Shown piece by piece: positions 54,127-63,592 of a stretch of DNA of 64,000 nt; the stretch's first letter is position 1, and each line of letters starts with the position of its first letter. The stretch is from Tenacibaculum dicentrarchi (GTDB lineage: Bacteria; Bacteroidota; Bacteroidia; Flavobacteriales; Flavobacteriaceae). The translations under genes and the position numbers were made by a program. The notes beneath the pieces were generated by a model. It was not told the origin of the DNA and did not search any database. It saw only the letters and a list, made by a program, of their open reading frames with translations. Location of the stretch: NCBI RefSeq assembly GCF_964036635.1, contig NZ_OZ038524.1, forward strand, positions 849,501-913,500, read 5' to 3'.

Positions 54127-54744
54127 ATGAATAAAATAGTACTTATATTAACTTTATTACTAGCAACGCAAGGTTTTTCTCAAAAGAGAATTTATTACAA
54201 AGATATTGTTGATCAGTGTATTTCTACGGGAAGTAATGATGTTGCAATGTTAGACGATGTGGTGTATAATTGTATTAAAGATAAATATATTTCTAATTAT
54301 AATTTTACATCAATTAAAGGAGAAACAATAAGTACTGAAGCTATTGATATTCCTATTGTTTTATTAGCTGCTGCCACATGGTGTGCACCTTGTTGGGGAG
54401 AAATTCCTGCACTGAATAAAATGGTAGAAAAGTATGACGGTAAAGTAAAATTTATCATGCTTTTTTCAGATTTAGAAAAAGGTGTTGCTAGAATGGCAGA
54501 AAAACTTGATAAAAGAATCTTTTTAGTTCCTTCTACCGAAAAACTAGAAAATAGATCTTCTTTAAAAGTAGCAGGTTTTATTCATAAGTTAGATTATCCG
54601 TCGGCATATTTAATTACCGATAAAAAACGAATTCTAGACTTTAAAAGAGGTGCTTTATCGCCAACCAAAAAGATGGGATGGGATGAAGTTAATAAAATTA
54701 ACGAACAAGAATTAGATAATTTTATTAAAGCGGTAATCAAATAA
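54127..54744 (+). CDS. TlpA/thioredoxin-like exported protein
   Basis: The 205-residue product has a signal peptide ending FSQ and a thioredoxin-like fold with ATWCAPCWGEIPALNKM, containing the CAPC redox motif. Such proteins act as periplasmic thiol-disulfide oxidoreductases, for example in cytochrome c maturation, which would suit its place among haem genes. That link is inference. A terminator follows at 54793. Confidence 0.85.
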   Translation: MNKIVLILTLLLATQGFSQKRIYYKDIVDQCISTGSNDVAMLDDVVYNCIKDKYISNYNFTSIKGETISTEAIDIPIVLLAAATWCAPCWGEIPALNKMVEKYDGKVKFIMLFSDLEKGVARMAEKLDKRIFLVPSTEKLENRSSLKVAGFIHKLDYPSAYLITDKKRILDFKRGALSPTKKMGWDEVNKINEQELDNFIKAVIK

Positions 54745-54792
54745 ATTCTGATTTTACTTTAAGAATACATTGAAAATATAGTAAAAATATTT

Positions 54793-54826
54793 AAAAACCT
54801 CTTTCTTTTATTGGAAAGAGGTTTTT
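54793..54826 (+). terminator. Intrinsic terminator after the TlpA-like gene
   Basis: AAAAACCTCTTTC (54793-54805) pairs with GAAAGAGGTTTTT (54814-54826), with an 8-base loop and a T-run. Confidence 0.88.
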
Positions 54827-54847
54827 ATTTTAGTTAAAATAATAAAA

Positions 54848-55594
54848 ATGATTAAAAATATACTACAAGCAATAAAAGCTTATTTCGGGGCTTTTCAATT
54901 AATATCAAAATTAAAATTATGGAATTATTTTATAATTCCGATATTAATAAGTGTTTTTACCGCTATTATAATTGCAAGTTCAGCTTATACTTTTTCAGAT
55001 GATCTAGGGCATTATATCGCTAATTTTTGGAAATGGGATTTTGGCAAACAAACCTTTGAGGTAATCAGTACTTTCTTAAGCGGATTATCAATTTTACTTA
55101 TCGGCTTAATACTTTACAAACATATTGTTATGGCATTATCGGCACCGTTTATGAGCCCTGTATCAGAAAAAATTGAAGCGTATTTAACTGGCGGAAATCA
55201 CAGCCACCGAAAAACATCTTTTCAAGAGCAGTTAATAAGAGGAATTCGAATAAATACTCGAAATTTACTGCGTGAATTACTTGTAACGATTCCTGTTTTA
55301 TTGCTAAGTTTAATACCTGTAATAGGATTGTTTTCAACCGCATTATTATTTTTGATACAAGCCTATTATGCAGGTTTTGGTAATATGGATTACACCTTAG
55401 AACGTCATTTTAAATACAAAGAAAGTGTTGAGTTTGTAAAAGAAAATAAAGGAACAGCGGTAGGAAATGGGTTGGTATTTATCTTATTTTTATTAGTGCC
55501 GTTTATAGGCGTATTATTAGTTTTACCGCTATCGGTAACTGCTGCAACAACAGAAACTATTAAAAAAATTCAATTAAAAAAAGCATCAGAATAG
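54848..55594 (+). CDS. EI24-domain membrane protein
   Basis: The 248-residue product has about five transmembrane helices and the EI24/CysZ-like layout, with ALSAPFMSPVSEKIEAYLTG in the middle and LSLIPVIGLFSTALLFLIQAYYAGFGNMDY following. It also has LLVPFIGVLLVLPLSVTAATTE near the end. Members include CysZ, a sulfate transporter, but the substrate here is unknown. It sits between the TlpA-like gene and hemF. Confidence 0.88.
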   Translation: MIKNILQAIKAYFGAFQLISKLKLWNYFIIPILISVFTAIIIASSAYTFSDDLGHYIANFWKWDFGKQTFEVISTFLSGLSILLIGLILYKHIVMALSAPFMSPVSEKIEAYLTGGNHSHRKTSFQEQLIRGIRINTRNLLRELLVTIPVLLLSLIPVIGLFSTALLFLIQAYYAGFGNMDYTLERHFKYKESVEFVKENKGTAVGNGLVFILFLLVPFIGVLLVLPLSVTAATTETIKKIQLKKASE

Positions 55595-55653
55595 GTATTT
55601 TTGCAGGAGGATTTACCAAATAGATAAGAATTAAGAGAAGAAAGAATTAAAAC

Positions 55654-56556
55654 ATGAAAGATCAGTTTTACGCATATATACAAGAATTACAAGACACGAT
55701 AACCTCAAAACTAGAACAGGTTGATGGAAGTGCAAAGTTTCAAGAAGACAACTGGAAACGTGCCGAAGGTGGTGGTGGAAGAACTCGTGTTATTGAAAAT
55801 GGCGCTATTTTTGAAAAAGGAGGTGTTAATATTTCAAAAGTTTTTGGCGAGTTACCAGAAGCATTACGCAAACAATTTGGCGTTGAAAATGGTGATTTTT
55901 TTGCCTGCGGATTAAGCTTAGTTTTACATCCGAAGAACCCATTAGTGCCAACGGTACACGCAAATTGGCGTTATTTTGAAATGTATGATGAAAAAGGAAA
56001 TATCGTTACGCAATGGTTTGGCGGCGGTCAAGATTTAACACCTTATTATTTATTTGAACAAGATGCAACGCATTTTCATAGCGTTTGTAAAACAGCCTGC
56101 GATAAACATCACCCTGATTTTTATCCGAAGTTTAAGCAAACCTGCGATACTTATTTTTGGAACACTCACCGAGAAGAAGCTCGTGGAATTGGTGGTTTAT
56201 TTTTTGATTATTTAAAAGAAACTCCTGAGTTTTCAATTACTGATAGGTATAATTTTGTAACCCAAATAGGAAATAGTTTCTTAGAATCATATGTGCCAAT
56301 TGTTGAAAAAAGAAAAGATATCGCCTATAATAAGCAGCAGAAAGACTGGCAAGAAGTACGAAGAGGACGCTATGTAGAATTTAATTTAGTACACGATAGA
56401 GGAACTTTATTTGGGCTAAAAACAAACGGACGTATTGAAAGTATTTTAATGAGTTTACCGCCGGTTGTTCAGTGGAAATATAACCATCACCCAGAACAAG
56501 GAAGCGAAGAAGCTAAATTATTAGCAGTTTTAGCGACTCCTAAAAATTGGGTATAA
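55654..56556 (+). CDS. hemF: Oxygen-dependent coproporphyrinogen III oxidase
   Basis: The 300-residue product matches HemF throughout: NWKRAEGGGGRTRVIENGAIF, SLVLHPKNPLVPTVHANWRYF, WFGGGQDLTPYYLFEQDATHF, and RRGRYVEFNLVHDRGTLFGL. It decarboxylates coproporphyrinogen III to protoporphyrinogen IX using O2, which implies aerobic haem synthesis in this organism. HemJ and HemH complete the path. Confidence 0.97.
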   Translation: MKDQFYAYIQELQDTITSKLEQVDGSAKFQEDNWKRAEGGGGRTRVIENGAIFEKGGVNISKVFGELPEALRKQFGVENGDFFACGLSLVLHPKNPLVPTVHANWRYFEMYDEKGNIVTQWFGGGQDLTPYYLFEQDATHFHSVCKTACDKHHPDFYPKFKQTCDTYFWNTHREEARGIGGLFFDYLKETPEFSITDRYNFVTQIGNSFLESYVPIVEKRKDIAYNKQQKDWQEVRRGRYVEFNLVHDRGTLFGLKTNGRIESILMSLPPVVQWKYNHHPEQGSEEAKLLAVLATPKNWV

Positions 56557-56737
56557 GGTAACTATTATTTTAAATAGAAATACATTATTTTGTGAAAAGC
56601 TCAGTTAAACGTTATTTTTGGTTAGTTTTACTCAATCTAAATTGTTTTATAGCGTTATAATTGTGAATTATTTAATGACTTAGGGGATTTGCTGTTTTTT
56701 AAATGACGAAAATCATAAAAAAATGATCGATTTTTAG

Positions 56738-56745
56738 TAACTTTG
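56738..56745 (+). promoter_or_regulatory. Possible promoter -7 element for the E2 gene
   Basis: TAACTTTG (56738-56745) matches TAnnTTTG and lies 24 bases before the E2 ATG at 56770. No TTG at proper spacing is seen. Confidence 0.45.
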
Positions 56746-56769
56746 CACACCTTAAAAAAAACTTATACT

Positions 56770-58086
56770 ATGGCTAGATACGAATTGAAATTACCTAAAA
56801 TGGGCGAAAGTGTTGCAGAAGCAACTATTACATCTTGGGTTAAAGAAATTGGAGATACTATTGATATTGATGATACGGTTGTTGAAGTAGCTACAGATAA
56901 AGTAGATAGCGAAGTGCCTAGTGAGGTTGAAGGAACTTTGGTTGAAATTTTATTTGACAAAGATACTGTTATTCAAGTAGGGCAAACAATTGCGATTATT
57001 GAAACAGTAGGAGATGATAGTGAGCAAACACCTAAAACGGATGCTGTAAAAGCGGCTGTTGTAGCTGTTGAAAAAACAATTGAAGAGGCTTCGGTAATTA
57101 AAAATGAAGTATCGGGTGTAATTGATACATCGTCAAGCGATCGTTTTTACTCGCCATTAGTTAAAAATATCGCAAAAGAAGAAGGAATTTCTTTTGAAGA
57201 ATTAGAAACTGTTAAAGGAACAGGAAAAGAAGGACGTGTTACAAAAGCGGATATCTTATCACATATAAAAAACCGTAAAAATAAACCAGAAATTACTACT
57301 GAACCTGTTGCTGCTCCTGCTATTAAGGTTGAAAAACCAAAAGCTGCAGTAAAATCGGCACCAGTTACTTTGTCGGGTCAAGATGAAATTATTGATATGA
57401 CTCGTATGGGTAAATTAGTAGCAAAACACATGGTTGATTCGGTAAAAACATCGGCACATGTACAGTCGTTTATTGAAATAGATGTAACAAATATTGTTAC
57501 TTGGAGAAATAAAGTTAAAAACGCATATCAAAAAAGAGAGGGTGAAAAATTAACATTTACGCCAATTTTTATGCAAGCGGTAGCGCAAACAATTAAGAAA
57601 CATCCGATGATAAATATTGCTGTCGATGGCGATAAAATTATCAAAAGAGGAAATATTAACTTAGGAATGGCAGCAGCCTTGCCTGACGGAAATTTAATTG
57701 TGCCAGTTATTAAAAACGCCGACCAATTAAGTTTAGTAGGTGTTACCAAACAGGTAAACGATTTGGCGGTTAGAGCTCGTGGAAATAAGTTAAAACCAGA
57801 CGATATTCAGGGCGGAACTTACACGGTTACAAACGTAGGAAGTTTTGGAAGCATTACCGGAACACCAATTATTAATCAGCCACAAGTAGCAATTTTAGCC
57901 TTAGGAGCGATTGTTAAAAAACCTGCAGTTATTGAAACTCCAGAAGGCGATTTTATCGGGATTCGTCAAAAAATGATTGTATGTCATTCGTACGATCACC
58001 GAGTTGTAAATGGTGCTTTAGGAGGAATGTTTATTAAAACACTAAAAGAAATTTTAGAATCTTGGGATGTAAATCAAGATTTTTAG
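56770..58086 (+). CDS. 2-oxoacid dehydrogenase complex E2 component
   Basis: I start at ATG 56770 (MARYELKLPKMGESV), giving 438 residues. A lipoyl domain (1-80) has VEVATDKVDSEVPSE with the lipoyl Lys. A peripheral-subunit-binding domain has YSPLVKNIAKEEGISFEELE, and the acyltransferase domain ends with CHSYDHRVVNGALGGMF. The active-site motif reads HRVVNG where most E2 have H-x-x-x-D-G, which I think is common in this Bacteroidota group. The single lipoyl domain and sequence favour a branched-chain or related E2, without certainty. Confidence 0.93.
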   Translation: MARYELKLPKMGESVAEATITSWVKEIGDTIDIDDTVVEVATDKVDSEVPSEVEGTLVEILFDKDTVIQVGQTIAIIETVGDDSEQTPKTDAVKAAVVAVEKTIEEASVIKNEVSGVIDTSSSDRFYSPLVKNIAKEEGISFEELETVKGTGKEGRVTKADILSHIKNRKNKPEITTEPVAAPAIKVEKPKAAVKSAPVTLSGQDEIIDMTRMGKLVAKHMVDSVKTSAHVQSFIEIDVTNIVTWRNKVKNAYQKREGEKLTFTPIFMQAVAQTIKKHPMINIAVDGDKIIKRGNINLGMAAALPDGNLIVPVIKNADQLSLVGVTKQVNDLAVRARGNKLKPDDIQGGTYTVTNVGSFGSITGTPIINQPQVAILALGAIVKKPAVIETPEGDFIGIRQKMIVCHSYDHRVVNGALGGMFIKTLKEILESWDVNQDF

Positions 58087-58116
58087 AAATAACTTATCAA
58101 CCTAAATATAATGTAG

Positions 58117-58136
58117 AGACGCGATTTATCGCGTCT
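58117..58136 (+). terminator. Palindrome AGACGCGATTTATCGCGTCT acting as terminator
   Basis: The same 20-base palindrome as at 26768-26787 is followed here by TTATTTTTTT, so it can serve as an intrinsic terminator for the E2 gene. Confidence 0.75.
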
Positions 58137-58147
58137 TTATTTTTTTA

Positions 58148-58333
58148 AGAGCCTGTTTAAATTTTAAAGAAAGTGTTCTTTAAAATAGATAAATGTCATG
58201 CTGAATTTATTGTAGCATCACATCAACAGGAAAGCTACGGTAAATCAGGATGCGAACCTGAAATAAATTCAGGTTGACGGATGCAGTTTCTTATTTTTCT
58301 GTTATAATTTTTTTTAGATGAAATTTAAACAGG
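58148..58333. repeat. MITE-like element with 13-bp terminal inverted repeats
   Basis: CCTGTTTAAATTT (58152-58164) is a perfect inverse of AAATTTAAACAGG (58321-58333). The interior of about 155 bases carries a recurring Bacteroidota intergenic palindromic sequence, with ATGCTGAATTTATTGTAGCA, and then a hairpin AACCTGAAATAAATTCAGGTT-like. It has no coding frame. The right end matches 28446-28458. Confidence 0.75.
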
Positions 58334-58338
58334 ATAAT

Positions 58339-59232
58339 CTATTTATTTTTTTGATAAATAGCAAATAGAGCCGATTTTAAATCAGGGTATTTAAACGCAT
58401 ATTTTTTAGCTGTTTTTTTAGCAGAAACTCGGCTTCCTTTTAATAAAATACACGCCATTTCGCCTAAAATAAATTTCAATACAAAAGCAGGAGCATTTAA
58501 AAATAACATCGGTTTTTTTATAGTTTTACCAAGTGTTTTTGTAAAACTTTTATTGGTTTGATGTTCGGGAGCTACGGCATTATAAATACCTGTAAACTCA
58601 TTTTTTTGTGTCGCTTTTACATATAAATTACATAAGTCATCTATATGAATCCATGGCATATATTGCGTGCCATTTCCTAAAGATGCTAAAAATAAAGGGG
58701 TATTTATTTTTGATAAAGCGCCACCAAATTTACTAAGTACTACGCCAGTTCTTAAAATAGTTACAGGAATATTTAATGTATTAAATTGATTTGCCGATTT
58801 TTCCCATTCAACACAAACTTTTGATATAAAATCGTTTTGAGGAGCATCAGTTTCTGTAAAAACTTGCCCTGAAGTAACAGCGCCATAATAGCCAATTCCT
58901 GAAGCTGAAATAAAACCTTTTAGCGGAATATTTAATTCTTTAACGCTATTAAAAAGTAAATTAGCAGACGCTACTCGGCTGTTTATTATTATTTCTTTTC
59001 GTTGGATTGTCCAGCGTTTATCGGCAATTCCTGCACCTGCCAAATGAATAATATGTGTAACGTTTTCAAAAGCTTTTTTATCGATATATTTTTTTGAAAT
59101 ATCCCATTTAAATTCATTTTCTTTTTTAGGGTTTCGGCTAAGTATTGCCACATCAATATTAAGTTCTTTAAAAACCTGTTGCAGTTGTTTGCCCACCAAA
59201 CCTGTGCCTCCTGTAATTAATACTTTTGTCAT
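58339..59232 (-). CDS. TIGR01777-family epimerase (YfcH-like)
   Basis: The 297-residue product has an N-terminal Rossmann motif, VLITGGTGLVGKQLQQVF, then THIIHLAGAGIADKRW, ISASGIGYYGAVTSG, and MPWIHIDDLCNLYVKAT. The last part, MACILLKGSRVSAKKTAK, is typical of TIGR01777 proteins. The substrate is unknown; some homologues are tied to cell division or sugar metabolism. Confidence 0.93.
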   Translation of the reverse strand: MTKVLITGGTGLVGKQLQQVFKELNIDVAILSRNPKKENEFKWDISKKYIDKKAFENVTHIIHLAGAGIADKRWTIQRKEIIINSRVASANLLFNSVKELNIPLKGFISASGIGYYGAVTSGQVFTETDAPQNDFISKVCVEWEKSANQFNTLNIPVTILRTGVVLSKFGGALSKINTPLFLASLGNGTQYMPWIHIDDLCNLYVKATQKNEFTGIYNAVAPEHQTNKSFTKTLGKTIKKPMLFLNAPAFVLKFILGEMACILLKGSRVSAKKTAKKYAFKYPDLKSALFAIYQKNK

Positions 59233-59309
59233 ACTGTTCTTTGTTTTTTAGTTTTATGAAACTTAAATAACGAATATAATCAACTTTTTTTTATTTTAAA
59301 TACTAGCAG

Positions 59310-59407
59310 AAATTTCTAGCCCCGATTGTAGCAATTGTTTGAGCTCCTTTTTATTTTTTCTTTTAAAAAAATAAAAAGAGCGAGTGCGGAAAGCGGGAAA
59401 TAGCTCC
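59310..59407 (-). repeat. Dispersed intergenic repeat, copy 2
   Basis: Read on the minus strand this is homologous to 28121-28210, with TTCCCGCTTTC-GCACTCGCT, GAGCTCAAACAA and AATCGGGGCTAG conserved. The middle has a longer A/T-rich hairpin. It lies between the TIGR01777 gene and the DUF885 gene. Confidence 0.75.
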
Positions 59408-59412
59408 AAAAA

Positions 59413-59443
59413 AAACCTCTTCATAATATAGATGAAGAGGTTT
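59413..59443 (-). terminator. Terminator after the DUF885 gene
   Basis: AAACCTCTTCAT (59413-59424) pairs with ATGAAGAGGTTT (59432-59443), followed by a T-run on the minus strand. Confidence 0.8.
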
Positions 59444-59476
59444 AGATTTTGAATAAAAAAGGAGGTAATTATGCTT

Positions 59477-61285
59477 TTATTTAGTCACAATAATCCATTT
59501 GTTAATTTTATTTTCAAGTAGCGCCAACGGAATACAACCCGTTTCTAAAACTTGATTATGAAACTCACGAATATCAAATTTAGCGCCTAATTCTTGCTTT
59601 GCTTTGGCTCTTAATTCTCTGATTTTTAACTGCCCAATTTTATACGATAACGCTTGCCCTGGGTTTGCCATATAGCGCTCAATTTCTGAAATAATACTCG
59701 CTTCGCCTTCGGCTTCGTTATCTAATGAATATTGAATTGCTTTTTCACGACTCCAGCCTTTGGTGTGCATTCCGGTATCGACAACCAAGCGAATTGCTCG
59801 GTGCATTTCCATGCCTAACATCCCAAAATATTGATAAGGATCGGTATATAAACCAAGCTCTTTTCCTAGGTTTTCGGTGTATAAAGCCCAGCCTTCACCG
59901 TAGGCGCTGTACCATAAGGTTTTTCTGAACTCGGGCAAATCTTGGTTTTCTTGGGTCAATGAAATTTGATAATGATGCCCAGGAATTGCTTCGTGTAAAA
60001 ATAAAGCTTCGTCTGAAAATACGTTGTATTTTGTAGCGTCAGGAATTGGTGTGTAAAAAACGCCAGGACGTGTTCCGTCTAAAGAGCCTGCGTTATATTC
60101 GGCACTTGCTGATGCTTCTCTGAATTTTTCGGTTTGTTTTACAACAAATGGTGTTTTAGGTTTGTTACCAAATAATTTTTTTAATTGCGGTTTCATTTTG
60201 GCATGAATGGCATTAAAATTATCGATAATTTGTTTTGGCGTTGTGTAGGGCATTAATTTTTTATTGCTACGAACGTCGTCAAAAAATTCTTTTAAACTTC
60301 CTTTAAAACCTACTTGCTCTTTTATTTTTTCCATTTCAGATAAAATACGGGCAACTTCACTTAAACCTAATTGATGAATTTGATCGGCGGTCATTTGTGT
60401 GGTCGTATAATTTTTTATGGCGTGGGCATAATAGGCTTTTCCGTTAGGAATAGCATCAATTCCGCTTGTTTTTCTACCTGCTTTTAAATAATCGGTTTGT
60501 AAAAATGTGTGCATTAATTTGAAGGAAGGAATTAATTTTGCCTCCAACATATTTGTGTACGATTTGGTTAGTTTTTTTTTATCATCATCTGAAAAATCCG
60601 AAGGAAAATTGCTTATAGGCGTATAAAATAAATGCTCGGTTGTTGTTGCTTGAGCTAATGTTTTAAACTGCGGAATTACTTTTTTAATTAAAGATGCTGG
60701 CAATACATAACCCTCTTTAATTCCTTGCTGCATGTTTTTAATAGCCGTTTCTAGCCAGTTGTAATAACCGTCTAATCTGCCTAACCAATTTTGATAATCT
60801 TTAACGGTTTTAAAAGGCTGTGCACCGCTACCACTACCAAAAGTTCCCATGGTTAAGTTAATAGTCCACATTTGGTTTATGGGCATTAAGGCATCGTTTT
60901 TAAAGCTGTTTTGTGCTAGTGCCATATCACAATCCCAGGCTAAAACAGCCTTACTCATTTGCTCACTTTCCGATAAATCAGTATCTTTAAACTTGGTTAA
61001 TTTTGTTTTAAAATCGGTATAAAAAGCCGTGTTTTTTTGTTGATATGCTTCCGACAAAGTATTTGGAAATTGGTCATTAAAACGATTATCGCCTGCATTT
61101 GTAGCGTTAATTGGGTTTAATTTTAACTTCCCTTCGTTATATTGGTTTAATAATGTGTTAAACGCGGTGTTTTTTACATTTGTTATTTTTTGCTGATTTA
61201 CTGCTTGAGTATTTGTTTGTTTTTCTTCTTTACAAGAAGTTAGAAATGTAGCGGCGGCTACTACGGATAAAAATATTTTTTTCAT
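59477..61285 (-). CDS. DUF885 family lipoprotein, putative metallopeptidase
   Basis: The 602-residue product has a lipobox at residue 18 (AATFLTSCKEE) and is full-length DUF885. The metal motif ALFLHEAIPGHHYQ lies near residue 430, with a downstream GWALYTENLGKELGL that supplies the third ligand. The fold resembles zinc peptidases; the substrate is unknown. It would sit in the periplasm or outer membrane. Confidence 0.93.
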   Translation of the reverse strand: MKKIFLSVVAAATFLTSCKEEKQTNTQAVNQQKITNVKNTAFNTLLNQYNEGKLKLNPINATNAGDNRFNDQFPNTLSEAYQQKNTAFYTDFKTKLTKFKDTDLSESEQMSKAVLAWDCDMALAQNSFKNDALMPINQMWTINLTMGTFGSGSGAQPFKTVKDYQNWLGRLDGYYNWLETAIKNMQQGIKEGYVLPASLIKKVIPQFKTLAQATTTEHLFYTPISNFPSDFSDDDKKKLTKSYTNMLEAKLIPSFKLMHTFLQTDYLKAGRKTSGIDAIPNGKAYYAHAIKNYTTTQMTADQIHQLGLSEVARILSEMEKIKEQVGFKGSLKEFFDDVRSNKKLMPYTTPKQIIDNFNAIHAKMKPQLKKLFGNKPKTPFVVKQTEKFREASASAEYNAGSLDGTRPGVFYTPIPDATKYNVFSDEALFLHEAIPGHHYQISLTQENQDLPEFRKTLWYSAYGEGWALYTENLGKELGLYTDPYQYFGMLGMEMHRAIRLVVDTGMHTKGWSREKAIQYSLDNEAEGEASIISEIERYMANPGQALSYKIGQLKIRELRAKAKQELGAKFDIREFHNQVLETGCIPLALLENKINKWIIVTK

Positions 61286-61298
61286 AAGTATTGGTTAT

Positions 61299-62069
61299 TT
61301 AAGCTGTTTTTTTAGGATTGTTTTTAGTCGTTTTATTTTCATATAATTCGGCACCCCAAAGTTGAATGTCTTTTTCGTGCAAATTAGCATGATGAAATAA
61401 CTGATTAAACTCTTTTTTAATTTCTTTGATAGCGCTAGAATCTTTGGTTCGAACACTTGTTTCGTAGTTGTTTTTTAAACCACTAACAGTAAAATTTAAC
61501 GAACCTACATAGGCTATTTTATCATCAATTATATAAATTTTACTATGGATGAAAGAATCGCTTAATTTTGATTTATAAGGTGATATATACACTTTAAAAG
61601 GGAACAGTTGTGAGTAGCGATACGTGTTTTTTAGCGTAATTTTTTTGCTAAAAGATCTGTAAACAAAACAGAGTATTATTACGGGAATAAAACCAATTGA
61701 AATTAGGGGATTTTCGGTTTCATAAAAGGCAAAGAGCATGGTCATTAGTACCCCAATAATACTGAATATTATTATTTGAGAAATTGCCTGCCATCTTTTG
61801 GCTGAAAGCCCTTTTTTCTTTTTGTTTTGAACAATTAATTTACGGATATTTTTATCGGAATCATTTTTAAAGTCTTCAATATTATCGGAGGTAATTAATT
61901 CAATATTTAGTTTTTTAGCTTTTAATTTGATGAGCTCTTTTACTAAAGAAGCAGATAAATAAGGGGAAACAATTTTTATAGATTTTTTGGCGTTTTGAAT
62001 ATCACTAATTAAGTGTTTTCCTGCGGCTTTACCTATATAAATATCACATTTGGCATTGTTAATAAACAT
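61299..62069 (-). CDS. PLD-like protein with two membrane helices
   Basis: The 256-residue product has an N-terminal half with NAKKSIKIVSPYLSASLVKEL, two transmembrane helices (about 90-130, with IIFSIIGVLMTMLFAFYE), and the HKD-type motif IHSKIYIIDDKIAYVGSLNF. Only one HKD motif is present, so activity would need dimerisation. The function may be lipid or nucleic acid phosphodiester chemistry. It is downstream of the CsaA-like gene. Confidence 0.85.
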   Translation of the reverse strand: MFINNAKCDIYIGKAAGKHLISDIQNAKKSIKIVSPYLSASLVKELIKLKAKKLNIELITSDNIEDFKNDSDKNIRKLIVQNKKKKGLSAKRWQAISQIIIFSIIGVLMTMLFAFYETENPLISIGFIPVIILCFVYRSFSKKITLKNTYRYSQLFPFKVYISPYKSKLSDSFIHSKIYIIDDKIAYVGSLNFTVSGLKNNYETSVRTKDSSAIKEIKKEFNQLFHHANLHEKDIQLWGAELYENKTTKNNPKKTA

Positions 62070-62154
62070 TTTGAATTCGTTGTTGTAATTAGTACTTATT
62101 TTAAATAAGTAACAGTATTATTTAAAATTTAGGGGGTAATCGAGAATGTATAAT

Positions 62155-62499
62155 TTATCCGATTCGTGTGCCGTTTTTAATGTTTTTATCAGCAGAAATA
62201 AGCGTTACTTCTTTGTTGTCGCCAATAGCACCTAGCACTAAACATTGGCTCATAATATTGGCTATTTGTTTTTCAGGAAAGTTGGTAACCGCTACAATTT
62301 GATTTCCTATTAATTCTTCTGGCGTATATAATTTGGTTATTTGTGCCGATGTTTTTTTGATACCAAATTCACCAAAATCAATGTGCATTTTATATGCGGG
62401 TTTTTTTACTTCTTTAAATATATCAGCAGAAATAATAGTACCAATACGCATTTCTACTTTGGTAAAATCATCCCAAGTTAATGATGTGTTTTTTTGCAT
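62155..62499 (-). CDS. CsaA-like tRNA-binding protein
   Basis: The 114-residue product has the OB-fold EMAP-like features DDFTKVEMRIGTIISADIF, SAQITKLYTPEELIGNQIV and NFPEKQIANIMSQCLVLG. CsaA binds tRNA and has been proposed as a secretion chaperone. The length is exactly that of the family. Confidence 0.92.
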   Translation of the reverse strand: MQKNTSLTWDDFTKVEMRIGTIISADIFKEVKKPAYKMHIDFGEFGIKKTSAQITKLYTPEELIGNQIVAVTNFPEKQIANIMSQCLVLGAIGDNKEVTLISADKNIKNGTRIG

Positions 62500-62660
62500 T
62501 TATATTTTTTTAGTGGTTTTCTATAGATATTTTTTTTGGATAAAAAGAATTATTTTTGTGTAAAGCGTAGTTTGTTTTTTATCGTTGTAAGTTTAGGGCT
62601 TAATTTCCTAAATAAATTAAAACTAACAATTAATTTTATAGCGTGTTAGTAAATCGTATT

Positions 62661-63308
62661 TTATTGATACTTGTTTAGTAGCCCAAAATCAAAAGGTGTC
62701 CATAAACAAGATTTTAATCCAGTTTCTTTAAATCCAATATTTACCCAACTGTTACAGGTTTTAAAACAGGAATAACTTCCTTTTGATCTATAAAAATTAT
62801 CTCTTGATGAATACCCTTTGTTTTCAAGAATCATTTTCATACCGTTTTCATTAATTTCAAATGTATTGAGTAAATAACTGTTTAATTTTTGTAATTCAGA
62901 GTGATTTACTTTTATTTCAATCCAATCTGAACGTTTCTGTTTATAGCGAGTTACGTGCATTAATGTTGAACTTTTCAAAAATAATGCTCTAAAAGCATTG
63001 CTAAAAGTTAAATCGCTCAAAGTTGGTGTGTTGATATAAAAATTTCCATCTCCCCAGCCAAAAGATAAATATTTTTCACTTTTTTCGTGTTTTATTCCTG
63101 ATAATACTAAGCTATCAATATTTTCTATTGGAATTACAATATCTAAATGAACTCCATTTGTATTTAAATAAATCAGTTTTTCAGCACTTTCATTATTCAG
63201 AATTCTGTTAACTGTTATTGAAGATAGAATTAAAGAAATAATTATATATGTTATTGGAATTAATAAAAAAGATAAAATCCATTTAATTATTTTCTTCCCT
63301 AGTTTCAT
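62661..63308 (-). CDS. DUF2459 (TIGR02117-like) protein
   Basis: The 215-residue product has one N-terminal transmembrane helix and the DUF2459 motifs LIYLNTNGVHLDIVIPIENI and YLSFGWGDGNFYINTPTLSDL. A C-terminal CFKTCNSWVNIGFKETGL contains a Cys pair. The family is of unknown function, exported or membrane-anchored. Confidence 0.88.
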   Translation of the reverse strand: MKLGKKIIKWILSFLLIPITYIIISLILSSITVNRILNNESAEKLIYLNTNGVHLDIVIPIENIDSLVLSGIKHEKSEKYLSFGWGDGNFYINTPTLSDLTFSNAFRALFLKSSTLMHVTRYKQKRSDWIEIKVNHSELQKLNSYLLNTFEINENGMKMILENKGYSSRDNFYRSKGSYSCFKTCNSWVNIGFKETGLKSCLWTPFDFGLLNKYQ

Positions 63309-63592
63309 ATAGTTTGATTCATCTGTTAGCTAACAATTATATAAAGTAAAAACGAAATAAGAGCGTAAAATTACATATAAATACAAAGCAAAATACACGG
63401 AAGTTAAAAAAGTATCATATTTAAGGTAATAAAAAACGATGTTAGAAAATTTATCAGATTCATTCAATGAATAACTTCATTAAAATAGGTTTTATTTTTT
63501 AACGTAAATTTCACTAAAATTCCAATTCATTATTTTTAATAATGATAGCTATCTTTTACTTATCTTTAGCGTTTATTAATAGTCATTTTTGT

